From: Stenogyne calaminthoides
Lineage: Eukaryota; Streptophyta; Magnoliopsida; Lamiales; Lamiaceae
Direction of reading: 5' to 3'
NCBI GenBank assembly: GCA_037126765.1
Contig: JBBCBC010000026.1
Coordinates: forward strand, 7,408,037 to 7,472,036
Length of the DNA: 64,000 nt
A model generated the notes under the pieces. That model was not told the DNA's origin. It saw nothing but the letters and a program-made list of their open reading frames with translations, and did not search any database. This document shows, in pieces, positions 19,896 to 31,084 of this stretch. Position 1 is the first letter of the stretch, and every line of letters starts with the position of its first letter. The translations under genes and the position numbers were made by a program.

Positions 19896-22800
19896 TCATT
19901 TGTCAGCAAATCCATAGTAAGCATCCTTGAATTTTAGAGCATCGAGCTTGTTATTTGGACGCAAAGGTGGAAGAAGTTGTTCGAAGGGAGGAGCTTCAGG
20001 TATCAGTGACATGATTTTTCCTTCCTTCATCACCGTCTGGTAGAAGTTTGGGTACTTCGTTTCTAACCAGTTCTGGAATTCATCATCATTTTCCGTCTGG
20101 TCTTGATGAATAGGAATTATCTCCAAGATGTACACGTCACACAACCATTCTGCTCTGATCTGATCCCATTCTGGAAGCAGATCTAGCCGGGCACAGAGGA
20201 TATCTTTAACTGGTGACGGAAAGGCTTTCTCTTCCCAAGCAATCTCCTCTGCTGCAGCTTCATTATTTCTCTTCCTTCGGATGTATGCGATGTTTAGTCC
20301 TTTAGCCTCTGCCAACTTCTGCTTCATAATGGCAGCCTCTTTTATTCTCTGTCTGGTTTGCTCTTGAATCTGTTCAGGATACATCTGGCTTTTGGTAGAG
20401 GATAATTGCCCTTGTCTCTGAACTTCAGCAGTAACTTTCAACATCTTGCCCTTGCCTTTCTTTCTCTTCAGAGTCTGCTCAGCTTCATCTTCTACAACAA
20501 GTTTCTTACCAAGTTCAAGGCTCTTGGCCTGATCATCAGAATCCATCCTTTGCTGTACAGAAGAAGAGAAGTCTTCAATCTTATCCACTCTGGCAATAAC
20601 ATCTGAAAGAGCAATCTTCTGCTCAGTGATCTCTTTGCTATGTTGCTCCAAAGACTCTTTTAGTTCAGCAACAAGATCAGTAGATGGAGAGGCTTCAGGC
20701 ACGTCAGATACAGTGGCTTCTGGAAAAGACGCAATGGTTGCCATCTGTGTCTGTTTTTCTTCTTTCTCTTGTCTTTTTGGTTTCATCAAAAAGGTTGGAC
20801 AGCCTGCGATTCAGAGCATTAAACTGCCTTGTCATCTCCTCCCTGAGTTCCTCAACAGCAAGAGGAGTGATCCGAGCGGTTGCAGAAGGTGAAGGAGTTA
20901 GAAAGCGTCTAAGAGCAAATTCAATATCCTTTCTTGCACGTTCTGTAGAAGCCACAAAATGCTTCCAACCCATATCCATGTGGTTGTCAGTCTTCTCCAG
21001 GGATGCCCAGACACTTTCCAGTAGAACCTGTGTTTCATTGAGCATGTACGTCTGAACTTTGAGTTTATCAGACTGGAGAGTGAGCTTCTCTGCAAGAGGA
21101 TTAACTAGTTGCATCACATCAGAAAGAATGGCATTGTGCATCTGTGTGAGCTTTTCAGCTGTGAGACTCCGTTCTCTGTCAACCAGTTTTGTTTGCTCTT
21201 CTTCAAAACGCTTCAACAGATCTGCTGTGAGAGCTGTGAATTTCTCTTCAATGGCAGCCTTTACCCCATCCTGAATTTTCTCAGTACTAAGATCTAGGGT
21301 ATCGGAGCTCAGCATAGCAGTCTGGTCAGATGTTGATGCCTTGCCAAGCTGGGTCTCATCTGCAGCACCCATTCTTGGTTCATCGGCAACTCCCTCAAGA
21401 TATGTATGAGGAGGAGGTTGTACATTCTCCTCCTTATTTACAGCAATCCCGAACCTGTCATGAATCAACCATCTGATATCATCCTCAGAGGCCAATTCAA
21501 TAGAACTATCAATCCCAGCATTCTCCAAACACTTCATCTCCAGATCTACAAAAAAGTCAGCGCCCAGAGATTTCATGAGGATCAGAAACTCCTCGATGCT
21601 TTTCAATCTGATATCCCTCCAGAACACAATCTCTTCTAGGGTGTTGATCTAACTCAGGGCACAGGTCCAGCAGATACTCCTTGATTTGTTGCTTCATAAT
21701 TCTTATGATGGGGCTTTCTGAATCAGGTGAAGCAAGCACGGTTCTGGTGTTGAAGGGATTATGAGAGATGGACACACGTTTGTCAGATCTCTCAGGTTCT
21801 GGTATCTTTTCTGGAGATTGGGAGTGAGGTGGGGATATACGTGGTTCACTGGCTATAGGGTGTTGAGGTTCAGGTTCGTTTGCCACTTGTTGAGGGGGTT
21901 TAGTTTTCTGAACAGGTTCAGTGGTTGGGGGAGTGGGAGATTTGGGTGAATGAGGTGATCTGACTGGTGAGGGTTAGGGTGAGAATGTTTTGTGGGGAGA
22001 GGGTGGTGGTGATAATGATTTTTGAATATAGGGTGATGGCGATTTGGAAGTGGGTGTAGGTGATCTTTCTTTATGGAAGATTTTGCTGAGAGGCTGAGAA
22101 TCAGATGGTGATTCTCCCTCAGAGTGCTCCACTTCAGTTCCTACAACAGTTCTCTCTCCTTCTCCTTCGAGCATCTGCTCGTCCCTAACTCCACTTGCAG
22201 TGTGCTCAGAACTAACTGCTATCCCCACTTCTGATTCAACCTGAATCAGATCCTCCGTTCTGTGAACTTGCTGAACAGAACTAGGAGCAGTCTTTAGAGG
22301 AGAAGTGACTCTCTTATGACGTTTCCGTTGAGCATCTGGTTTCTTGGCCAGGTCCTTCCTCTTCAACCTCTTCTCTGGAATGGCCGTTCCCTGCGCTTCT
22401 GATTGTATCGAAGAAGCAGTTGCCTTTTCTTTTCCCTTCTTTTCTCCCTTTGGTTTGGGCACATAGGGAATAGGATCCTCATCAGACTGACCAGGCAGAG
22501 ACTCATCCTTGCCTAAGATGGCCTTGTGCTTTTCTTGATACACCTTCGTACCATTCTCATTCCATTCAAAATTATTTGGCAGCTTGTCTGATAGAATGAT
22601 TGAGATTTTGTGCATGAAGGAGCATCTGGAGGATAAGTACACTTCATTCCTCTCGTTCAGATCGAACTTCCCTGAGTCTTTCCGCAGTCTTGCCTTGAAC
22701 ATACCCAACCAATCCATATCGGATGCTTTCTTGATGATTGCAGTCATGACACTGATCTTATAAGAGGTGACAACATCAAGACTGTAGGTTGAGCACAGAA

Positions 22801-23287
22801 TCACCTTCAGAACAATCTCAAAGGGAAGGCGATATTTCCTCTTCAGGTAAGAGGCTTTGACATTCATTGTATTATCCTTATTTGCTGGCCTCAACAGCTC
22901 GACTTCAAGAAAGTCCTTCTCTCCTACATCAGTTGTGTAGGTTTCTGGGTTGATGCTTCCTCAAGTAAGACCAAAGATTCTCTGAAGATCATCATTCGAG
23001 ACTCGTACTTCCAATCCTCCAACGGAAGAAATCAAATTAGCATCAATGTCCTCGTCCTTCTGTAGATTATACAAAAATTCTAGGGCTTCATGAGTGTGGA
23101 CTATGTTCTGATGTCTAGAGCAATATTGTTCAAGACCACACGCTCGCAGGCACTCCAGAATTTCTAGCGATTCAGGATCTGAGGTGATCGAAAATGCTAC
23201 ATATTTCTCATCAATGATATCCTTCTTCATTGATGCGAAATTGCAGAACTTTTTCCCTTGGCCCTTTCGTGCAATAAGATGTGCCAT
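19896..23287 (-). pseudogene. ORF3 of A1: long extra sense ORF between pol and the 3' LTR
   Basis: The start at 23287 (MAHLIARKGQGKKFCNF) is supported by A3, where the matching ATG directly follows a stop. About 1,130 codons run to a stop shared by both copies (YYGFADK in A1, YYGFAEK in A3). In order: a globular N-terminal domain (ECLRACGLEQYC, HEALEFLYNL, DLQRIFGL) that recalls the 'putative plant transposon protein' domain (PF20167-like, from memory); a basic stretch (KRLKRKDLAKK); a Pro/Ser-rich linker; long Glu/Lys/Leu-rich coiled-coil stretches; and a conserved C-terminal block with EWLCDVYILE. No signal peptide or membrane helix is visible, so it is not an obvious envelope protein. A TGA at 22961 replaces an Arg codon of A3, and there are a TAA at 21974 and two frameshifts. 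Function unknown. Confidence 0.7.
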
Positions 23288-24398
23288 TTCTGTATGATAT
23301 GCAAACAGATATAAGTTTGAGTAAAATATTTCAATAAACTCAGTCAAACCAGCAATCTAAGCATGAATTAAGCAAGTAAGCATATAGATCGATGCAGATA
23401 TAAATTATAGGCACAGCAACATGATTTGTAAACCTGATAACCACTATGAGTGAATTTATGCAGTACTTAAAATAAAAAATTACCAGATATTGATTCGTAG
23501 GTTTGAAAAATCGTGAAAATAGAATCAATCGATTTTGGAAAATAATTTCTGAAGATTTTGAGAGTTTGATCTTTTAAGAAACAGAGAAAAGTAGGGAGTG
23601 GAAGCAGGTTTTCGGAGAAAGATTTTATATGATGCGAGGGAAACCTCTTTCACAACTTCCCATAAGTACTCAAGTGTCCGTGTTTTGAAATCAGTGGCTG
23701 AGATTAGTCGGCCGTAAAGTGTTTTAATCGCACGGTTGAGAAAAGTAGTCCTCTCGTATTTTGGACGCGAAAACTCGCAATAAAACGCATTAAATACATA
23801 TTCCCATATCCGCATTTATTGTTTTGCAGTGCATTCGTCACAAAGTTAAGAAAAACAGTAGTAAAAGCCAACTTGTTTAAATAATGCATATAAGATGATC
23901 AGAAAAGGGATAAATAAGAAACGTATCTGACTGATTGATATTGTAATCAATCAGTTACCACTGTGATCTGATCTGGTTGGCTTGATTATTGTTGACCTTA
24001 CTGATGGTAGCCTATACCTTAGCATTTCCCAACAATATTCCACTCATCTGATCAGATTCCTGTTTGATCCAATCTGATACTTATCTGATCCACTTATCTG
24101 ATCCTCTTCAATATTCAGCAATTCAGTACTTCAGAACACAAGATTTCAGATTTATTGATTAGGCCATTCTGATATTCAGCTGTTTTGAACTTCACTCTTC
24201 TTCTATTTAGGCCACGTTTCCTAGGCATTTGAGTCATACTCCCGCCAAAGCATTTACTTCCGGGAGTCAAAAAGTCGCCTCGATTCCCAAATCGGCGCGA
24301 TTTGACACTCAGTCGCGTGTTTCTTACGCGTTGTCGATGCAAATTTCTCTTAAGGTTTTTGAGAAAATAAATTTGCACCTATACCCCTGCTTTTCTCC
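23288..24398. other. A1 spacer between ORF3 and the antisense unit
   Basis: Non-coding on both strands as far as I can see. It holds many CTGATCAG-like words at 23920-24120, and a short palindrome AAATCGGCGCGATTT near 24290 that is also present in A3. On the minus strand this is the leader of ORF3; on the plus strand the right part is upstream of the TATA box at 24399. Confidence 0.4.
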
Positions 24399-24409
24399 TA
24401 TAAATATAA
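24399..24409 (+). promoter_or_regulatory. TATA box of the antisense unit in A1
   Basis: CTATAAATATA on the plus strand, opposite to the element's own transcription. It is followed after about 65 bases by the first ATG at 24472 and by a leader containing CAACACAACATAAACC. The matching site in A3 is TCTATAAATT at 43901. Confidence 0.6.
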
Positions 24410-24481
24410 CTGGGGTTTTAGGCAATCAACACAACATAAACCATTCATCTATTTTGTTTAGCTTATACTCCATGTTTTCTG

Positions 24482-24844
24482 ATGAATCCCTTATTTCCGG
24501 TGAAACTTCCGGCAAAAGCCTTTAACCCTTCTCAAATGATTTCAGCTTCTCAAATCAACCCTGTGTGTCCCTTATTACTGCTTTCATCGTCATCGATGAT
24601 GTCACATACAATTATTGCCAAGCTTCTCTACCACCGAGGCGGCGGATCTGCTAAAGCAAATGAGAACGCACTTCTCCTAACCGTATGCACCTTGTGTGCC
24701 TATCGAGATGACGGAATTAGCATCAACAGACTCAGTCTGATACAAAACATGGGTTTGGTATACGGTCTAGATCAGACAATAGCTGATCTTCGTATATCAA
24801 AATCAATATTTGCATGCGACATTAGTGTCAAGATGGTCTTTTGA
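24482..24844 (+). CDS. Antisense ORF (120 aa) within element A1, unknown function
   Basis: The open frame starts at the ATG at 24482; an earlier ATG at 24472 is in another frame and stops after 17 codons. The product has a Leu/Ser-rich N-terminal part (CPLLLLSSSS), then IIAKLLYHRGGGSAKANENA, LCAYRDDGISINRL and LVYGLDQTIADL. I do not recognise the family. The same frame is readable in A3 from 43985 with matching words (SASQINPVC, AKLLYH, GGGSAKANE), although A3 has stops. After the ORF, 24845-25200 looks like a 3' UTR with GGGTCCTTATCAATGAAAAG. Antisense ORFs are known in some plant LTR elements; whether this one is translated is unknown. Confidence 0.5.
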   Translation: MNPLFPVKLPAKAFNPSQMISASQINPVCPLLLLSSSSMMSHTIIAKLLYHRGGGSAKANENALLLTVCTLCAYRDDGISINRLSLIQNMGLVYGLDQTIADLRISKSIFACDISVKMVF

Positions 24845-25340
24845 CTGCATCTTTTGCACTTTTGTTGCATTTAACAGCTGGAGAGCCCATTGATTTCAGG
24901 TCTAGGGGCTCCTGGCTTAGAAATCCTTCAAGGCCGCTCTCACTCCTCACTTCGAAGCTCTGAGGGTAGCTCAGGATTATTTCAAAGCCTATCACGCCCC
25001 TTTTAGGGTTGGGGGAAAACGAGAGGATCATGCTCTAAAATCTTTAAAGCCTCTCTTCCCCTCTTTCTAGGGTTAGACTTAGGGTTTATAGTTTATGGTT
25101 CATGTACTGACCTCCGGGTCCTTTTGTACTTGTAACTTGTAATGTAAATCTGACCTCTGGGTCCTTATCAATGAAAAGTTCTATTATTTCATTTTTGTGT
25201 TGCCTCTACTTACTTATGCGATTTGTAGCCTTAAACTTATACAACTTGCTTGTTGAACGTAGCTTAATCGACTTATAAAGTATACCCTTCCAATCTGATC
25301 AGTTCCCCCTTAATCTGATATATCTTAAACTGATCAGTTT

Positions 25341-25436
25341 CTTATCTGATCTTCTGATCAGTTCCTTGTCTGATTTTCTGATCGGTTCCTTGTCTGATCT
25401 TCTGATCGGTTCCTTGTCTGATCTTCTGATCAGTTG
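25341..25436. repeat. 24-base tandem repeat, four copies, near the A1 pol stop
   Basis: Four units of CTTGTCTGATCTTCTGATC plus GGTTC or AGTTC, exactly 24 bases apart. A more diverged version occupies the same place in A3 (about 44811-44906), so the array is part of the family rather than a private event. Confidence 0.8.
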
Positions 25437-25470
25437 AGATTCCTAACTCAACCGATTCTTCTTAACCTGG

Positions 25471-28400
25471 TTAGTCTCTTAACCAATTGGTTCTGGAGAC
25501 CAGTCCACCAAACATTTCCGGTGCACTTTCTCCGAGATCCAGAAGTCCTAGCTCATTGCATAATTCTCTGAATCTGATCTCAGCTAGTGGCTTGGTTAAA
25601 ATATCAGCTTTCTGTTTATCAGTATGGATCTCTTCCATTATGATATTCTTCTTTTCAACATGATCTCTTATAAAATGATGTCTGACATCCACATGCTTGC
25701 ATCTTGTATGTAGAACAGGCATCTGAGTGATTGCAATAGCACTATTACTGTCACAGAATATAGGTAAGTTCTTAGCTACAATGTTGTAATCTCTCAGCTG
25801 CTGACTTAGCCAGAACAGTTGGGAACAACAACTTCCTGCAGCCATATATTCTGCTTCAGTAGTAGATGTCGCAACTGATGTCTGCTTCTTTGAAAACCAA
25901 GAGATCAGTTTACTACCTAAAAACTGACATGTACCTGAGGTTGACTTCCTGTCGATTCTGCAACCTCCGTAATCAGAATCAGAATACCCACTAAGCTCTA
26001 GATTATCATCTGATGGGTAAAATAAGGTTTACTGTCCCCTTCAGATACTTAAGAATCCGCTTAGCTGCTTCCAGGTGGCTTTTCATTGGATTTGCCTGAA
26101 ATCTGGCACATACACATACTGCAAAAGTGATATCTGGTCTGCTGGCAGTCAGGTATAGTAAAGATCCAATAAGAGCCCTATATTCTTTCTGATTAGTTTT
26201 CTGACCATCCTCATCTGGATCCATCTTGAATCCAGTCATCATAGGAATTTTGGCTTCCTTACTATTCTGAATTCCAAAATTAGCCAACAAATTCCTAGTG
26301 TACTTCGCCTGGCAAATGAATATCCCTTCTGTACTCTGCTTAATTTGTGAACCCAGAAAGTAATTCATCTGACCCATCATGGACATCTCGAACTTCCCTT
26401 GCATCAGTTTGCTGAATTTTTCACATAAGCTCTTGTTGGGAGATCCGAAGATGATGTCGTCCACATAAATCTGAACCATCAGAATATCTTCTCCATCTTC
26501 TATTCTGAATAAGGTTCTGCCCACTATTCCTTTAGTGAAACTGCTGTCTATCAAGAACTGAGAGAGTGTATCATACCAATCTCGAGGAGCTTATTTCAGG
26601 CCATAAAGAGCTTTTCTTAAACGGTACACCTGGTCGCCTTTTTCAAAGCTTGGAGGTTGTTCAACATAAACTTCCTCAGCTAGTACCCCATTTAAGAATG
26701 CACTATTTACATCCATCTGATACACAATAAACCCTCTGTGGGCAGCATATGCCAAAAACAGCCGAATGGCTTCTAGGCGAGCTACTGGTGCATAGGTCTC
26801 ATCATAATTAATTCCTTCTGATTGTGAATACCCCTTAGCAACAAGTCTTGCCTTATTTCTGGTTATGACATTATTCTCATCTCTCTTGTTCTTGAATACC
26901 AACTTTGTGCCAATCACATCTTGATGAGTTGGTCTGTCCACCAGTTTCCAAACCTGATTCCTTTCAAACTGTTCTAGTTCTTCTTGCATGGATAGAATCC
27001 AGCTTGCATCTTGTAGAGCTTCCTGTACTTCAGTTGGTTCCTTCAAAGACAGATAACAACAATACATGGCACTTTCACCAATTTGATGTCTAGTTTTGAC
27101 TCAATCAGATGGGTCTCCGATGATCAGATCAGTTGGATGACTGGTTATCCAGGTCCTTGTTTTCTGATTTGCATCTGTTTGGAGAACATCATCCTCTTCT
27201 GATAGTAGTTCATTACTAGTGATTGGGAGTGGTGCATAATTATGATCCACTTGATATGGACATGTCTCAGCTGATGTTAGACTCATCATGTGCTGATGTC
27301 TGTCCGTAGGAACTTCAGGTGTTCCCCCTGAACCAGATGGTTAAGTTGATACTGTCTCAACTGTACCAGCTTCTTCAATGACAGTTGTGCGTACCTTAGG
27401 GTCTGATTGACCTGGTGAATCAGCAGGATCAATTTCTGGAATATACACTGTTACGTGTTCTGATTCTTTCTCCTTGATACTTAGCTGATCCATTTTCTGT
27501 GCATCAGGTACCGGTTGATCTGGTACCGCTTGTTCTGAGGCAGCTTTCTCTTGTTCAGAAGATGTCTCATCAAGGACCACATGAGGTGTTTCTTCCACAA
27601 CTAGGGTTTGCCTGTTGTAAACCCTGAAAGCCTTGCTGGATGAGGAATATCCTAAGAATATACCCTCATCTGACTTGGCCTCAAAAGTCTTCAACTGATT
27701 CTTCCCATTGTTGTGTATGAAACACTTGCACCCAAAAATATGGAAGTAAGAAATACGAGGTTTTCTGCCCTTCCACAGTTCATAGGGTATTTTATAGTGA
27801 GCCTTAGTCAGAGAACATCTGTTCTGAGTGTGGCATGCAGTATTGATGTCTTCTGCCCAGAAACGGCTTGGTGTTGCATGTTCAGCTAACATAGTGCGAG
27901 CAGCTTCCTTTAGTGTTCCGTTTCTCCATTCTGTTACACCATTCTGTTGTGGCGTTCTTGCAGCTGATGTCTCATGTTGTATACCAAACTTAGTGCAAAA
28001 ATCAGTAATAAAAGAGTTCAGAAATTCTGTACCTTTATCTGATCTGATTTTCACTATACTGACACCCTTTTCATTTTTTAGTTTCTTGAGCAGCTCAGGT
28101 ATCTTTGTTGTTGTCTCATTCTTCTTATATAAGAATACAACCCAGGTAAACTTGGAATAATCATCCACGATTACCAGAGTATATTTGCGTTCGCTGAGAC
28201 TGACTGGTGTAACTGGTCCAAATAAATCCATATGAAGCAGTTGCAATACTCTATTGGATGCTGGTCCAGGTATTCCCTTGAATGAGGCTTTAACCTGTTT
28301 TCCCTTCTGACATGCGGCACATGTCTGATCCTTAGAGAATACCTCATTCGGAAGTCCCTCAACCAAATACATCCTTGCTATCTTGTTAAGAGTTTTAAAG

Positions 28401-28867
28401 TTTAGATGACTCATTCTTTTGTGCCAGAGCCAACTGCTACTCTTGAAACTCTTAACAATCAGGCATGCATTTCTTGGACAACTGTTCCAATCTGCTGTAT
28501 AAATCGTTCCTTTCCTTGAACCAGTTAGCAAGATCTGTTGAGTAGCTCGATTCCTTATAGTACACTGATCACTCGAGAACTCAACACTGAATCCGTTGTC
28601 GCAGAATTGTGATACTGATAACAGGTTATGCTTTAATCCTTCGACATACGAGACTCCAGTAACTTGTACATCATCATTCTCTAAGGTTCTGAATCCTCTG
28701 GTAAACCCAAAGTTATCATCACCAAAGAGTACACGTGGGCCTTCTTGTTCTTTGTAAGAGCTAAGGAGATGTTTGCTTCCAGTCATGTGCCTTGAGCATC
28801 CACTATCGATGTACCAGATAGTTGCTTGTACACCTCCTTTGTTGGCCAAACCCACGCGAACCTGCAA
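25471..28867 (-). pseudogene. pol of A1: protease, integrase, reverse transcriptase, RNase H
   Basis: From 28867 (a TTG codon, no ATG) the frame gives protease with YIDSGCSRHMTG (Asp21), then integrase with zinc ligands His149, His154, Cys183 and Cys186 and catalytic Asp214, Asp277 and Glu313 (35 residues between the last two). The frame continues to reverse transcriptase with YVDD at 26456-26467. RNase H follows in another frame (TTEAEYMAAG, FCDSNSAIA, DVRHHFIRDH) and ends at 25471. Stops occur near 27341, 27105 and 26589. A 5-base deletion near 26018, relative to A3, shifts the frame before RNase H. All catalytic residues are present, so the copy decayed recently. Confidence 0.88.
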
Positions 28868-29520
28868 TCAAGTCAGGCTTTAGGTACCCCTTTAGGATTG
28901 GGTCTTGAGGGGTTAGAGTTAGTTTTAGGGATCCATACAAACAGGGCACTTCTATTGTAATCAGATAGATCAGAAGGCTTGATTCGTCTCCCATAAACAT
29001 CGACATAATCATACATCTCTTTATATGCATTCTGATTAGTATGATTATTTGTGCGAGCCTTGAGTGAATCAGAAGACTTGGAATTTTTCCTTACAGTTCG
29101 TCTTCTTTTAACTCAGTGGGGCTCAGGTGCAGCAGCCCTAGGTCTCTGATTGTAAGGGTAGGTACGACTACTACCATTAAAAGATTCATATCTTTTTGGC
29201 ATAAATGGTCTTGGCAGTTTACCTTTAGCTTGCTTGTTAGGCAGCTGACCCTAATTAGGTTTCAGATTAGATTTCCTTTTGACAGGTTGTCTTTTCTGAT
29301 ACCTATTCTGCTGATCAGGTTGAGGTCTCTTCAGAAGAACTAGGTTCTTCTGTTGATTCCTCGGCTGATGCTTAATCAGTTGGGTTCCATTTCTGTTACC
29401 TTTCTGATTAGGCACTTGCCTTACTTGTTCAACAGGTCGCTTTCCCTTATCAGATACATATTTTGCTTTCTGTGTATTTATGTCAGAAACTCGTTTGATT
29501 ACACCTTTTTGAAGTGAACC
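28868..29520 (-). pseudogene. gag C-terminal part of A1, cut by A2 insertion
   Basis: The minus strand reads the Lys/Gln-rich basic tail of gag (RVSDINTQKAKYVSDKGKRP, KRQPVKRKSN), then VDVYGR and FVWIPK, ending in a TGA at 28873-28875 just before pol in a shifted frame. A TAG near 29251 replaces a Gln codon of A2. The match to A2 stops exactly at 29520, where the A2 LTR begins. Confidence 0.8.
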
Positions 29521-30949
29521 TGTTGGGAAATTTGTATTTAGTTTTGATGGAAGTTCCAAAATAGGTTGTAATAGGACCAGTCAGACCTCTTAGTTGACTG
29601 ATGACGTAGAATCAAATTAAGATGACCAGCTGAAATGTATAGATAGGTCACATATTGAGGGGGAACTCAATATGTATAGGTCAGGTCAAAATATCAGATG
29701 ACCAGATAAGGTCAGGTGATCAGAAGACTAAGACGAGTCAGAAGAAGAAGTCAGATGATCAGGTGAAGACAGAAGACACTGAGACTCTATCAGGTAGACT
29801 GATCAGTTATCTGATCAGGTCAGCTCACACCTGGCGTCAACCAAAATGGTACACCAGACAAGATGAATATTCTACAAAAGGAATATCCATCGTCAAACGG
29901 ACAAATACTGAAGTGCCGTACTCGTGAAGCCAATGAAAGAGCGATACGTACACAAAAAGAGCTGACAATGCGGGATTCGACGCTGGGGACACAAATGGCG
30001 CTAATCATGCCTTCGACCACGCCGATATTCAGAGCACTTCACATCAAATCCTACAAACCTACCAAATATAGCCGGAAATTCAAATTGCTCTCCAACGGCT
30101 ATTTGATTTCATGGTCTATAAAATGGGATTGCTCTTCAAAGTGAAGGGACACGAAAAATTATCAAGAAGCAAAAACTATAGCAGAATTTCCGCACGAAGA
30201 ACACAAAATTTGAAGATTATTCTTAAGTGTTCATCCCATTGTTCTTAGCATAGAAATCTTATCCTCTAGCATTTGGCTGCATAAACACTAGGATAGATTT
30301 CCAGTTGGAACCACAACAAATCTTTACCCAAACTCAAAAGTTAGGTTAAGTTTGTATTGCAAGATTTCAGACTAGGGATTCTAGTTCTGATTTTTGGGAT
30401 CGGTTGAGTTTGAACTCGATAAACATCTATTGGGTGTTAGACTAACACATTAAACTAAGTCCAGTCGGTTAAGTTGGTTTAGTTGGTGCCCCTTGTGATA
30501 AGGGAATAGTGGACGTAGGACCGAATGTCTGAACCACTATAAAAATCTTGTGTGCATTTACTTGCTCTTTATTGCTTTACACTATTACACACAACTGAGC
30601 TTAAAATTGCATACATATTCTTAGTTAATATCAGTCTACACTAAGCAACTGATCTGATCAGGTTGACAACTTAGTCCGCCGATTGAAAACTGACTTGAGA
30701 ATCTGAATTGATAAAACTGGTTTTTCACACGGGTACAAACTAGCTTCCGTCACTATCAGTTAAACTGACAGATATCAAACTGATCTGCCCTCAGGCATTC
30801 AGTAAGATTTAACATCAGTCCAAATTTATTCACTTGCACTCTGATCAGGCAAACTGCAATCCCACCTGATCTACACGAAAAGTTTTCAGAAGTCTATTCA
30901 CCCCTCCCCTCTAGACTTCTGCCCTCACAAAACCCGTTTGGGACCTACA
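29521..30949 (+). repeat. 5' LTR of A2 (1,429 bases)
   Basis: Starts TGTTGGGAAATTTGTATTTA and ends GGGACCTACA. A TATA box (TATAAAAT) is at 30117-30124, with an expected transcript start about 30 bases on. It lacks the expanded TCTTCAGG minisatellite seen in A1 and A3, which explains most of its shorter length. Confidence 0.9.
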
Positions 30950-30951
30950 AG

Positions 30952-30963
30952 TGGTATCAGAGC
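30952..30963 (+). other. Primer binding site of A2
   Basis: TGGTATCAGAGC, perfect tRNA-iMet-type site, two bases after the LTR end. Confidence 0.92.
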
Positions 30964-31084
30964 AGTGGTTCTACAGACCACTGGCTTTGAGTATCATCGG
31001 TTCTTGAGGAAGAACCTTTGTGGTCATTTGAACAGATCTTGAAAAACCATTTTCATAACTCATTCGTTTTCAAAATCACTCAGC

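Larger units (their letters stand above)
17924..29520 (-). mobile_element. Copia element A1 (SIRE/Maximus-like), 3' two thirds
   Basis: Reading on the minus strand the order is gag C-terminus (29520-28868), pol (28867-25471), a spacer carrying an antisense unit, ORF3 (23287-19896), polypurine tract and 3' LTR (19593-17924). The gag start, PBS and 5' LTR are not present because element A2 inserted at 29520/29521 and the remainder lies outside the window. The D-S-G protease, large LTR, AAAAAGGGGGAAATTG-type tract and an extra ORF after pol fit the SIRE/Maximus lineage. Stops and small indels are scattered through all ORFs. Confidence 0.8.

Noticed and set aside
19896..23287. Calling ORF3 an envelope gene
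   Set aside because: Position matches env-like ORFs of SIRE elements, but I see no signal peptide, membrane helix or cleavage site; the charge and coiled-coil content argue against it.
27828..28160. 110 aa plus-strand ORF opposite A1 integrase, also present opposite A3 integrase (47318-47638)
   Set aside because: It is a shadow of the conserved integrase frame; its conservation follows from the sense strand. Unlike the antisense unit at 24.4 kb it has no promoter or separate leader.
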